Assembly: GCA_964530345.1 (NCBI GenBank)
Contig: CAZGYJ010000009.1
Coordinates: forward strand, 1 to 38,032
From: JALSJK01 sp964530345
GTDB lineage: Bacteria > Pseudomonadota > Gammaproteobacteria > Methylococcales > Methylomonadaceae
Length of the DNA stretch: 38,032 nt
Direction: 5' to 3'
This document shows positions 1-8,764 of this stretch, piece after piece; position 1 is the stretch's first letter, and every line of letters begins with the position of its first letter. Below the pieces are notes generated by a model. The model was not told the origin of the DNA. It did no database searches and saw nothing but the letters and a program-made list of their open reading frames with translations. A program made the translations under genes and the position numbers.

Positions 1-2139
1 TACACTAAGTTTCTGTCCATAATAATTTCTCTATCATTACTACTGGTAACTGTAAGTGTAACTCAAGCTACTGAGATAATTAATTGGTGGCAGCAGAAAG
101 TTGACACAGCCCCTCTTCACCCGGATTCAAATACCCAAATTTCAACACTTGTTGGACTTGGAGGTTTTGGTTTGGGCCGTATGCAGATAGATTTTTCATT
201 AAAAGTTAATAGATCAGAAAATAGTAATCACAAGGTAGCATTTACAACTCTCCCGGGAGAGACTCTTTTCATACCTGATTCAGAACCGCTTGGAAGCCTT
301 ATCCCCATCCCAGTTGGGGCAAGTATTGAAGGTTCAAGTGATATGACTTGTGATACTAGTAATGATTGTCATTATATTGTGCAGCAAGGAAGTATACTTT
401 ATGAGGTTTTCCGAGCTAATTTAAAAGGTGGAGAATTACAAGGAAAGAGTTTAGCTATTTGGGACTTGAGTAAAAAACAACTTGATTCAGGACGAGGAGA
501 GCATTGTACAAGCGCTGATGCAGCAGGTTTTCCAATTCAGCCTTTGTTGTGGAATGCTGATGAAATACAAGCCTCATTATTAAATGAATCTACTGGCAAT
601 GGAGATTTGGGCCATGCAATTCGATTTACTTTACCGAATGACCGAATTGCAACTGATGCTAGTCTTGGTGGTGTAAGTGGCCGATTATATGTTCGACCCG
701 CCACTCATGCAGGAGGTCCAAGAGGGCCTCAAGAGTCAGTTGCTTATGGCGCAAGACTCAGGCTTAGGGCGGACTTTCCAGTTGATGGTTATAACGCTGC
801 CGCTAGAGTTGTCATTAATACAATGAAACGTTATGGCATTGTACTGGCAGACGGAGGAAGAATTGCATTAACTGCAGAATCTGATCTTTACACTCAAACG
901 AAATGGTCAGACCTTGGTATACATTCACGAGTATTTGATAAAACTCCCGATGCAACACCTATTAAAGCCGAAGATTTTGAAGTTATAGACACAGGTGAAA
1001 GAATAGCGGAAACATATGATTGTGTAAGAAATGACAATCAGGATACTGATGGAGATGGAATCCTTGATGCTGATGACAACTGTACTTTAATTACCAATAC
1101 TGATCAGCGTGATACAGACCAAGATAGTTTTGGTAATAGCTGTGATGCTGATCTAAATAATGATGGCAATGTCAGCTTTGCTGATTTGGATTTGTTCCGT
1201 GCTCGATTTGGTAGTAATGACCCAGATGCTGATTTTGACGGCAATGGCTCGGTAAGCTTTGTAGATCTGGCAGTATTCAAGTCATTGTTTGGTAAAACGC
1301 CAGGCCCGGCAGGAACTATCAACCCAGGATATGATATTCTGGAAGAAATTCATATCGAGGCCGATGGAATACCAAGCAATACATATTCCCTATTCACCGC
1401 GCTGCTCGGACCGCGAGCATTGGAAATTCCCGATCTTTTTTCCAACAATCATCCTGAGATTGAACATATTCAGCAACAATTTGGCAGTCCTTACGGCCCG
1501 TACTTTGTTTTCAGTATTCATCGTGATATTGACCATGATCGAGGATTATTTCCTGCCAATTCTGACCGTCAGCGCAACGAAGTCAAAGCCTATGATAAAT
1601 CAGTTCCGGTGGCCAAGGGTATGTTAGGAGAAACAGTTCGCTACCACTGGTATTTCCGCCTTACAGACAATTTCCCTGTGACACCGAGGTTTTCACACTT
1701 CATGCAGATCAAAGCATTTGATGGTGCTGGAGGTGGTCGCCAGCCGATCATGACTCTCACAGGTGTTATCCGCAGCAATGGTAATCAACTTGAGGTTCGG
1801 TATAACCCAACCAATGAATCCCCCCTACAGGTATTGGCCAGTTATCCATTGGATAAAATACGTGGACAATGGCTTGAGGCTGAAGTCATTGCGACTTATG
1901 CCAACCAGGGTTATTTACGCGTACTGGTACGAAACGATACCAAAGAACCCGTAATCGATATTGAAATATCGAGTATCGATCTTTGGCGCAATGGCGCATT
2001 TTTTAACCGCCCAAAATGGGGCATCTACCGCAGCATTGTAGACCTTGAATACCTCGTCAACGAAACTGACACCGTTGACTTTGCGGATTTTACCATCCAG
2101 AAAATTGCATTCACTAATAATGATGGTTCCGTGCAATAA
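1..2139 (+). CDS. Secreted two-domain protein with central TSP3/dockerin-like module (5' partial)
   Basis: The frame is open from base 1, so the true start lies left of the window; 712 residues are visible. Visible residues 4-23 are strongly hydrophobic (FLSIIISLSLLLVTVSVTQA), like the core of a signal peptide, so little is missing. Residues ~58-340 resemble a domain I recall from secreted bacterial hypothetical proteins (YGARLRLRADF and MKRYGIVLADGG). Residues ~348-439 are a thrombospondin type-3 repeat (DTDGDGILDADDNC, paired with GNSCD) followed by two EF-hand/dockerin-like loops, DLNNDGNVSFADL and DFDGNGSVSFVDL. Residues ~445-712 look like a beta jelly-roll polysaccharide-lyase or lectin fold (YHWYFRL, HFMQIK, RPKWGIYR); this is a weak family call. 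No function is proven. It lies 32 bp before the DUF1800 gene on the same strand. The first start codons inside the window (TTG 172, ATG 181) would discard the signal peptide and are unlikely to be used. Confidence 0.75.
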   Translation, partial: YTKFLSIIISLSLLLVTVSVTQATEIINWWQQKVDTAPLHPDSNTQISTLVGLGGFGLGRMQIDFSLKVNRSENSNHKVAFTTLPGETLFIPDSEPLGSLIPIPVGASIEGSSDMTCDTSNDCHYIVQQGSILYEVFRANLKGGELQGKSLAIWDLSKKQLDSGRGEHCTSADAAGFPIQPLLWNADEIQASLLNESTGNGDLGHAIRFTLPNDRIATDASLGGVSGRLYVRPATHAGGPRGPQESVAYGARLRLRADFPVDGYNAAARVVINTMKRYGIVLADGGRIALTAESDLYTQTKWSDLGIHSRVFDKTPDATPIKAEDFEVIDTGERIAETYDCVRNDNQDTDGDGILDADDNCTLITNTDQRDTDQDSFGNSCDADLNNDGNVSFADLDLFRARFGSNDPDADFDGNGSVSFVDLAVFKSLFGKTPGPAGTINPGYDILEEIHIEADGIPSNTYSLFTALLGPRALEIPDLFSNNHPEIEHIQQQFGSPYGPYFVFSIHRDIDHDRGLFPANSDRQRNEVKAYDKSVPVAKGMLGETVRYHWYFRLTDNFPVTPRFSHFMQIKAFDGAGGGRQPIMTLTGVIRSNGNQLEVRYNPTNESPLQVLASYPLDKIRGQWLEAEVIATYANQGYLRVLVRNDTKEPVIDIEISSIDLWRNGAFFNRPKWGIYRSIVDLEYLVNETDTVDFADFTIQKIAFTNNDGSVQ

Positions 2140-2171
2140 TTAAAGAAATACCGATATGAGGAGATATAAAA

Positions 2172-4160
2172 ATGAGTATAGATAAATTCAAATCGGCTTT
2201 CTTAAGTGCCATTCTATTCTTCTGTTTTGTCATAACGCCACAACTCGTGTTTGCACTCGATAGCGACAGTGACGGGGTTGACGATGCACTAGACAATTGT
2301 ATAGAAATTGCCAATCCGAATCAGCGCGACAGTAATGGTGACGGTTTTGGTAATGTTTGCGATGCTGACTTAAACGACAGTGGTTTCGTCAGTTTTGACG
2401 ATCTTTCGCTGTTCAAAAATGCTTTCAACACTGCAAATGCTGATGCAGACCTAGATGGCAGTGGATTAGTCAGCTTTAATGATTTGGTCATTTTTAAAGC
2501 CTTGTTTGGAAAACCCCCTGGCCCCGCAGGCAATCATGGAAGCTTATCTAAACAACAAGCTGCACGTTTCCTGACTCAGGCCACATTTGGTCCAACCCAG
2601 GAAGATATTGATTATCTCGTTTCACTCGGTAATTTTGAAGCTTGGTTGAATGAGCAGTTTTCAGAACCTGCAACATTACAGCTCCCTGCCATGCAGTCGC
2701 TGGCGATTAAAATGTGTGATTTAAGTACAACATCTGCACCACCAATTACTGGAGGCAGTGAACTTGCCCGTTCCCAGGTCTGGTGGGAAACAGCCGTCAA
2801 TGGTAAAGATCAACTGCGACAGCGGGTTACCCTAGCATTAAGTGAAATACTAGTAGTCTCTGCAAGAGGTGTGTTACGGTTTTCAAACTATGGATTAGCA
2901 AATTATTATGATGTGCTAATAAATAATGCTTTTGGCAATTATCGAGAATTGCTGGAACAAGTCACTTTACACCCGATCATGGGGCGCTATCTGAGCATGC
3001 TCCGAAACGAAAAAGCTAATTCTCAACTTAATTTTCATCCTGATGAAAACTATGCGCGTGAACTCATGCAATTATTTACGATTGGTGTTCATGAACTTAA
3101 TAATGATGGAACTCTGATACTGGATGACAATGGTCAACCAATCCCAACCTATGGCCAGAAAGATATTGAAGAGTTTGCAAAAGTCTATACTGGTTGGGAC
3201 TTTGCAAACTCGGCGGCCTGGCGTGATCTTTATATTGGTAATGGCGATACCACGCATCCTATGAAAGCATGGGAGGCCTTTCACGACAGCAGTGAAAAAC
3301 ACTTATTGAATGGCTTTGTCATACCAGCAGGAGGAACTGCCCAGCAAGATTTGGATCAAACCCTGGATCATCTGTTTAATCATCCTAATGTCGGACCATT
3401 TATCAGCAAACAACTCATCCAGAGATTGGTCACCAGTAATCCATCACCAGCGTATGTCGCCCGTGTTGCTAACGTATTCAACAATAATGGAGCGAATGAA
3501 AGAGGTGATCTGAAGGCTGTGATTAAAGCGATTTTATTGGATCAGGAAGCGAGAAATGGTTATCAGACTAATCCCCAGACATTTGGTAAATTGCGCGAAC
3601 CGATGTTACGCATTACCCATTTGTGGCGAGCTTTCCCAGTTATTCCAGTTGTAAAACAAGGAAGTTTTTATGGCGGCAATACATGCGGACAAGGAAACTA
3701 CGATTATTACAAGCTACCATTCACAGGTGGTTTGGATCATCTTGAGGCAACGCTGGGGCAAACTGTTTTGCGCTCACCGACAGTGTTCAATTTCTTTCTG
3801 CCGGATTATTCGCCACCTGGTATTTTACACGACCAAAATCTGGTTGCTCCGGAATTCCAGATCGTCACAGAAAACACCCATATCAATACCCTTAATGCCA
3901 TTAATTTTATGATCCATGGAGATGAACGTTATACTTCGATTGATATCTCACAGCAATTGTCTTTGGCAGATACACCTGAACAACTTGTTGACCATTTAAA
4001 CCTGCTATTACTCAATAACCGTATGTCATCTAGGCTGCGTCAAATTCTTCTCTCTCATCTAGCCCAAATATTCCCTGAAGGAGAAGAAGGTCAAAAGGCA
4101 AAAGTGAAAGACACCATCAAGTTGATTGTCAGCTCACCCGAATATCTCATTCAACAATAG
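2172..4160 (+). CDS. DUF1800 family secreted protein with N-terminal TSP3/dockerin-like module
   Basis: 662 residues. A signal peptide (residues ~1-29, ending LVFA before LDSDSDG) is followed at once by the shared calcium-binding module (~30-121: DNC...GNVCDADLNDSG, two dockerin-like loops, GPAG end). A full DUF1800 domain covers ~125-660: it opens with ARFLTQATFGPTQEDID and contains the family's ARELMQLFTIGVHELN stretch. The biochemical role of DUF1800 is unknown; its genes are usually paired with DUF1501, as here. A good Shine-Dalgarno (GAGGAG, 2158-2163) lies 8 nt before ATG 2172. The stop codon is part of the next gene's Shine-Dalgarno, suggesting co-translation. The oddity is the grafting of the same module found on neighbouring glycoside hydrolase-like proteins, which suggests a shared location or complex (inference). 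Confidence 0.88.
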   Translation: MSIDKFKSAFLSAILFFCFVITPQLVFALDSDSDGVDDALDNCIEIANPNQRDSNGDGFGNVCDADLNDSGFVSFDDLSLFKNAFNTANADADLDGSGLVSFNDLVIFKALFGKPPGPAGNHGSLSKQQAARFLTQATFGPTQEDIDYLVSLGNFEAWLNEQFSEPATLQLPAMQSLAIKMCDLSTTSAPPITGGSELARSQVWWETAVNGKDQLRQRVTLALSEILVVSARGVLRFSNYGLANYYDVLINNAFGNYRELLEQVTLHPIMGRYLSMLRNEKANSQLNFHPDENYARELMQLFTIGVHELNNDGTLILDDNGQPIPTYGQKDIEEFAKVYTGWDFANSAAWRDLYIGNGDTTHPMKAWEAFHDSSEKHLLNGFVIPAGGTAQQDLDQTLDHLFNHPNVGPFISKQLIQRLVTSNPSPAYVARVANVFNNNGANERGDLKAVIKAILLDQEARNGYQTNPQTFGKLREPMLRITHLWRAFPVIPVVKQGSFYGGNTCGQGNYDYYKLPFTGGLDHLEATLGQTVLRSPTVFNFFLPDYSPPGILHDQNLVAPEFQIVTENTHINTLNAINFMIHGDERYTSIDISQQLSLADTPEQLVDHLNLLLLNNRMSSRLRQILLSHLAQIFPEGEEGQKAKVKDTIKLIVSSPEYLIQQ

Positions 4161-4171
4161 GAGGCAAGATT

Positions 4172-5590
4172 ATGAAAACGAATATTAATCTAAAACGTAG
4201 AAAATTCATTCAAAATCTGGCACTGTTTACTGCTGGCTCATCATTCCAGTTCCAACAAAACAGTATGGGACTTATCAATAGCGCAGTGGCGGCAACAGGC
4301 AATTATTCAGGAATTTCCGACCAGAAGAGTCTGGTATGTATTTATCTTGGCGGCGGAAATGATGCATTCAATATGTTCATTCCCTATGAAAATACAAATT
4401 ACCAGCAATATGCGGCAATTCGAGGAGCATTGGCAATCCCGCGTAATCAACTGTTACCAGTCGCTGGTAATCAACATGCTTTTCATCCAGAGATGTCTAA
4501 AGTAAGGAAATTGTATAACAATAATAAAGTCACCTTGATCAGTAATATCGGGAACCTGATTGAACCACTTAGCCGTGAGCAGTATCTAGCTTTTGCGGCT
4601 GGTGAAAATACCAACGTTAGAGTACCCCCTGATCTTTTTTCACATAGTCATCAAACTGAAATAGCACAAACTAATTTAGCGCCTAAGTCGGGTACCAGCC
4701 AGCCAGGTTGGGGAGGATTAATCTCCGATTTACTCAATCAAGCAAATAATAACATGGATATCTCGCCTTCCTTCAGTCTGGCTGGTAATAATTTGTGGCA
4801 ATCAGGAATCCAGACTCAGCCATTTTCACTTAACAGTGGCAGCGTAAAAAATTTTGATTTTGGCTATACACCGCCTTCTTCGCGTAGTACAAGTTTAACA
4901 AATTCATGGCATGAGCTATTGAACATGAATTACCAAAATATTTTACAACAACAAATTTCCGGGCAGACGACGCTGATAGAACAGCGAGTCAGTGCGCTTG
5001 CTGGAGCAGTAGCTCTCAGCGATGGAGTTATCCAGACACCTTTTAACAACAAAAACAGTTTGGCGGCCGAACTGAGAATGATTGCACGGTTAATTTATGC
5101 CAGAGATGCTGAAGGTGGTCTGGGTATGCAACGACAACTGTTTTTCGTCAAGTTAGGTGGCTTTGATACTCATGACAATCAGCTCTCGCCTCATGCCCAA
5201 AGATTAGCCATCCTGGATGAAGCATTGGACAGTTTTTATCAAACTACTGTTGAATTAGGAGTGGCTGACTCAGTAACCACGTTTACTTTATCTGAATTCG
5301 GGCGCTCCATGGCAAGAAACAGAGGTGGGACTGATCACGGCTGGGGAAGCTACAGTCTGGTGATGGGTGATGCCGTCGATGGAGGAAAATATCATGGCGA
5401 AATGCCTGATTTAACCCCGGGAGGTAATGATGATTCTGGTACCGCAGGTCGGATTATTCCAAAAATATCTATTGACCAATACGGTGCCACACTTGCCAAA
5501 TGGATGGGAGTCAGTGATTCAGATCTGCTGACTGTATTCCCGAATTTAAATAATTTCTCTACAAAAGATTTAGGCTTTATGACATCGTAA
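4172..5590 (+). CDS. DUF1501 family protein with Tat-like signal
   Basis: 472 residues. The N-terminus KRRKFIQNLALFTAGSS resembles a twin-arginine signal (RRxFxx plus a hydrophobic stretch), typical of DUF1501 proteins. Family landmarks are visible: LVCIYLGGGNDAFNMFIPY near residue 60, KLGGFDTHDNQ near 330, and TLSEFGRSMARN with GGTDHGWG near 370-395. DUF1501 belongs to the alkaline-phosphatase/sulfatase-like superfamily by fold, but its substrate is not known. It starts 11 nt after the DUF1800 stop with a strong AGGAGG Shine-Dalgarno that overlaps that stop, so the two are almost certainly one transcription unit. It is the only complete gene of the cluster without the TSP3/dockerin-like module, and the only one with a Tat-type rather than Sec-type leader. 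Confidence 0.9.
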   Translation: MKTNINLKRRKFIQNLALFTAGSSFQFQQNSMGLINSAVAATGNYSGISDQKSLVCIYLGGGNDAFNMFIPYENTNYQQYAAIRGALAIPRNQLLPVAGNQHAFHPEMSKVRKLYNNNKVTLISNIGNLIEPLSREQYLAFAAGENTNVRVPPDLFSHSHQTEIAQTNLAPKSGTSQPGWGGLISDLLNQANNNMDISPSFSLAGNNLWQSGIQTQPFSLNSGSVKNFDFGYTPPSSRSTSLTNSWHELLNMNYQNILQQQISGQTTLIEQRVSALAGAVALSDGVIQTPFNNKNSLAAELRMIARLIYARDAEGGLGMQRQLFFVKLGGFDTHDNQLSPHAQRLAILDEALDSFYQTTVELGVADSVTTFTLSEFGRSMARNRGGTDHGWGSYSLVMGDAVDGGKYHGEMPDLTPGGNDDSGTAGRIIPKISIDQYGATLAKWMGVSDSDLLTVFPNLNNFSTKDLGFMTS

Positions 5591-5633
5591 GCAATGGTAA
5601 TAATTAATAGGAGTGAGGATTAAAAAATATTTA

Positions 5634-5820
5634 AATTTTGTAGCAGGCTTATAATTCTTATTTAATTCAAACAAAATAAACATAGCTAACTACAAAATTG
5701 TTTCGGTAATCCATAAGACGGATAACAATGCAATATTTTTTGTAAATATTTAATATTCACTTCTGTGGAAAAATACATAGGCTAGACACTGATATGCAAA
5801 TGTTAACGACTATTTTGTAG
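5634..5820. repeat. Three copies of ATTTTGTAG motif (two direct, one inverted)
   Basis: In the 246-bp gap between the DUF1501 and GH74-like genes, AATTTTGTAG at 5634-5643 is matched by its exact reverse complement CTACAAAATT at 5690-5699. ATTTTGTAG appears again at 5812-5820, just upstream of the GH74-like start. They could be operator half-sites for the downstream genes, but the region is very AT-rich and chance is possible. No convincing sigma-70 promoter was found here. Confidence 0.25.
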
Positions 5821-5836
5821 AATGAATAATTAAGCC

Positions 5837-8479
5837 ATGAAAAAAATATCTCCTATTTTCAACAAAATGACCTTATGTTTTGTAATCGCTTTTTGTTTTC
5901 TAACCAACCTTCATGCTCAGGATTCTAAATGGCAAAGAACAAATATCGGTGGAGGTGGGGCTATGAATTATGCAGCAGCTGGCCCAACTGGTACCATCGT
6001 GGCGGCTACTGATCTTGGGGGCGCTTACATTAAGCGCCATTCGGATCAACAGTGGCAGATAATTGGCCCAACTCACGGAATGAATTCAACACATGTTGTT
6101 AGTGTTGCCTTTCACCCAACAAACCCGGATATTATATTTTTAGCAACAGATGGAGGAATATATAGAAGTTCAGATGAGGGCAGACATTTTACCCTCGTTG
6201 AAGGTGGTGATAAAAGAGTTTTTCATTTTATTGCTATATCACCCAGTAACCCTAATATTGTATATGCCTCTGTCACACCTCGTTATAATCGACTAACTGA
6301 TAGTAGCGGTTTTCTGGCCCCGATGCTGATGCGAAGTAATGATGGTGGACTTAGTTTCAAGTATGTTTCTCGACCACAGGACTCTATAGGTATAGACGCT
6401 GACGTAGATATTGTTGGCAGCAAAATAATCACTCACCCTAATGATCCGAACTTGGTTGTCATTCTATCAGTCAATACCCGCTTTATCGATATTACTTCTC
6501 CCAATGTATATATCAGCACAGATGGTGGAGCAACATGGCGCCAAATTGGCAATGCGGCAGAACCTACAGATTTTATATTCCATCCAACGACTCCTCACTA
6601 CGCTTTTTTAGCTTATAAGGATTCTGTTCAGGGAATTGCTGGAATTCAAGTATCTACTGATTTGATTAACAATGTTTGGCAAGATATATTTAATACCAGT
6701 TTTTTTCCCACTGGCGCAGACCCCCACTTGCTTCTTTGGCCTCTTGTAGCTAATGGCAATCCTACTGGTGTTCGAGCATTAAATATCTACACAAGTTGGT
6801 ACCATGATTTGCCGCGGCAAGCAGCGTGGCGCATCAACAATTCAAATGGCACTATTGATACTGATAATAGTTGGCAAATCGAGGAACTGGGTAACGTCGA
6901 ACAATGGGCCGGAAATACTGAAAACTGGCGTCTTGGCTGGTCAAAAATTCACTCAATTTTGAATCCTGGCATGGCTAGCAGAGCGGCAACAATTGGCTTT
7001 GATTTGTCTGACAGTAATAAAATCTATTGGGTAACAAACCAGTTCGTGTTTAGCGTTAGTGATAAGAATACCGATAATAAACCATTAACTGTCATAAACC
7101 TTAGTACAAAAGGTGATGAACAAATTGGTTGGCAATCAACTGGCCTTGATAACATTACCCCTTTTATTTTAGAGATCAACCAAGCTGATAGCGATGTTAT
7201 TTATGCAGGATTAAATGATCTTGGCTGTATAATAAGCCGTGATGCTGGTGTTCATTGGCAGCTTTGTAACCATGATACAGATAAATGGCCTGGTATTGAT
7301 GGCCATTCGTACGGGGGCGTTGTTACGGCGCTGGCTTCAGATCCTCAAGCTGCAGAAAACGTTTGGATGTTTGCTGCTGGAGATCAAAATCAAGCAGTCG
7401 CCCCTTTTTTCAGCAATGATTATGGAGTTAACTGGACTCCAGGAAACACAGCTGATTATTCTCCAACAAATCTTATTTATGGTCTTTCAATTGACCCCAC
7501 TAGTCCGAGACAACAACGTCGGCTGTTTGTCACTATTGATGGAAGCGTCTACCGAAGTGAAAATCATGGCCAATCATGGAATGTGGTTTTTGAATGCAGC
7601 CACGGTTGTCGAGTAACAAAGGTTAATCCTAATACTGGAGATGTCCTTGCTGGCGGAGAACATGGTCTATTTATTTCCAAAAACAATGGCAACATTGGTA
7701 CTTGGAGAACTGTTCTATCTCAAAATCAAATTAATGGCTTTAATCATGGCAATATTTTCAGCCGCGGTTCTTGGGGAGGAATATCTGCAATTGCAATTGA
7801 TAATAACAATCCGGATATTATTTTAGCTTCTGTCTTTCAGAATGATACCAGCCAAGGCCTCTATCGCTGCAATCTTTCGATGATTGCAATTGCAACTCAG
7901 AGCTGTTCGCTTCTTCAAGAAAATGTGGCATATCTTAGAGATGTTACAATCGACCCAACCGATTCCAATATCATCTACACCAGTTCTTCGTCCGCTTATA
8001 CATCAGGCGGATATAAGCAAAATTCGGGTGGTGTTTATCGTACCACTGATGGTGGTTCTACCTGGATTCAAGTCAATGAGGGATTAGAGTGGCCAATGGC
8101 TATTCCTATTTCTATTAATCCGGACAACGCTTCCAAGGTATTTATTGGCTCTCCCGGTGGGGGCTTCTATTGGCGTATTTTTGATGATTTCTCTTTCGAT
8201 ACTGATAATGATGGAATTGTTGATGGTATAGACAATTGCATTCACACACCCAATTCTGATCAACGAGACAGTAATAGTGATGGTTTTGGAAATGCCTGTG
8301 ATGCTGATCTTGACAACAATGGTATTGTCAGTTTTGCGGATTTAAACTTATTCAAGTCAGTCTTTGGTACCCATGATCCTGATGCAGATTTTGATGGTAA
8401 TGGTTCTGTTAGCTTTAAGGACCTAAAAATCTTCCGAAACTTATTTGGTCTAGCACCCGGTTCTAAAAGTGGATTCTAA
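5837..8479 (+). CDS. GH74-like BNR/beta-propeller secreted protein with C-terminal TSP3/dockerin-like module
   Basis: 880 residues with a Sec signal peptide (~1-27, ending LHAQ). The mature part opens with WQRTNIGGGGAMNY and has ATDLGGAY at ~58-65, matching the GGGG...TDxGGaYR start of GH74 xyloglucanase-type propellers; Asp59 sits where a catalytic Asp occurs in that family. Asp-box/BNR signatures recur (YRSSDEGRHF, YISTDGGATW, YRSENHGQSW, YRTTDGGSTW), each often preceded by a DPxxP/NPxxP turn, as in seven-bladed tandem propellers. Residues ~788-880 are the shared TSP3/dockerin-like module, ending in a short basic tail (GSKSGF). The Shine-Dalgarno is weak. It probably binds or cleaves an extracellular polysaccharide; the substrate cannot be read from sequence, and a non-catalytic sortilin/BNR protein is possible. 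Confidence 0.82.
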   Translation: MKKISPIFNKMTLCFVIAFCFLTNLHAQDSKWQRTNIGGGGAMNYAAAGPTGTIVAATDLGGAYIKRHSDQQWQIIGPTHGMNSTHVVSVAFHPTNPDIIFLATDGGIYRSSDEGRHFTLVEGGDKRVFHFIAISPSNPNIVYASVTPRYNRLTDSSGFLAPMLMRSNDGGLSFKYVSRPQDSIGIDADVDIVGSKIITHPNDPNLVVILSVNTRFIDITSPNVYISTDGGATWRQIGNAAEPTDFIFHPTTPHYAFLAYKDSVQGIAGIQVSTDLINNVWQDIFNTSFFPTGADPHLLLWPLVANGNPTGVRALNIYTSWYHDLPRQAAWRINNSNGTIDTDNSWQIEELGNVEQWAGNTENWRLGWSKIHSILNPGMASRAATIGFDLSDSNKIYWVTNQFVFSVSDKNTDNKPLTVINLSTKGDEQIGWQSTGLDNITPFILEINQADSDVIYAGLNDLGCIISRDAGVHWQLCNHDTDKWPGIDGHSYGGVVTALASDPQAAENVWMFAAGDQNQAVAPFFSNDYGVNWTPGNTADYSPTNLIYGLSIDPTSPRQQRRLFVTIDGSVYRSENHGQSWNVVFECSHGCRVTKVNPNTGDVLAGGEHGLFISKNNGNIGTWRTVLSQNQINGFNHGNIFSRGSWGGISAIAIDNNNPDIILASVFQNDTSQGLYRCNLSMIAIATQSCSLLQENVAYLRDVTIDPTDSNIIYTSSSSAYTSGGYKQNSGGVYRTTDGGSTWIQVNEGLEWPMAIPISINPDNASKVFIGSPGGGFYWRIFDDFSFDTDNDGIVDGIDNCIHTPNSDQRDSNSDGFGNACDADLDNNGIVSFADLNLFKSVFGTHDPDADFDGNGSVSFKDLKIFRNLFGLAPGSKSGF

Positions 8480-8764
8480 AATGGAGTAATAGCTATTCAA
8501 AACATCGAAGCCATTTTTTTAAATAATTCCCTATTTTGATAAGGATATATTAATAATGAAGAATTTGACTCAATATTCACACGTGATCAAAACATTACAA
8601 CCATTAAGGTCTTCCAATAATTGTTGGCAGATTCAAACCATCGCATTTTTACTGAGTACAGTACTCTCATTTCCAAGTTTTGCCCTAGATTCTGATGATG
8701 ATGGAGTTATCGATGACCAGGATAATTGTGTTCAAATTTACAATCCTGATCAACGAGATAGCAA
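8402..8764 (+). repeat. Direct repeat copy 1 (gene end, spacer, GH114 leader)
   Basis: This stretch covers the last ~75 bp of the GH74-like gene, the 76-bp spacer and the first ~210 bp of the GH114 gene. It is recognisably the same sequence as 11012-11364. Shared landmarks in order are the FKDLKIFR coding end, ACATCGA, CCTATTTTGATAAGGA, CAAGCTTTGC/CAAGTTTTGC and GATGACCAGGATAATTG. The similarity runs through non-coding DNA, so it is a DNA duplication and not just a shared protein domain. Confidence 0.85.

Noticed and set aside
172..180. TTG at 172 as start of the first gene
   Set aside because: The same frame is open to base 1 and encodes a signal-peptide-like stretch upstream, so the start lies outside the window.
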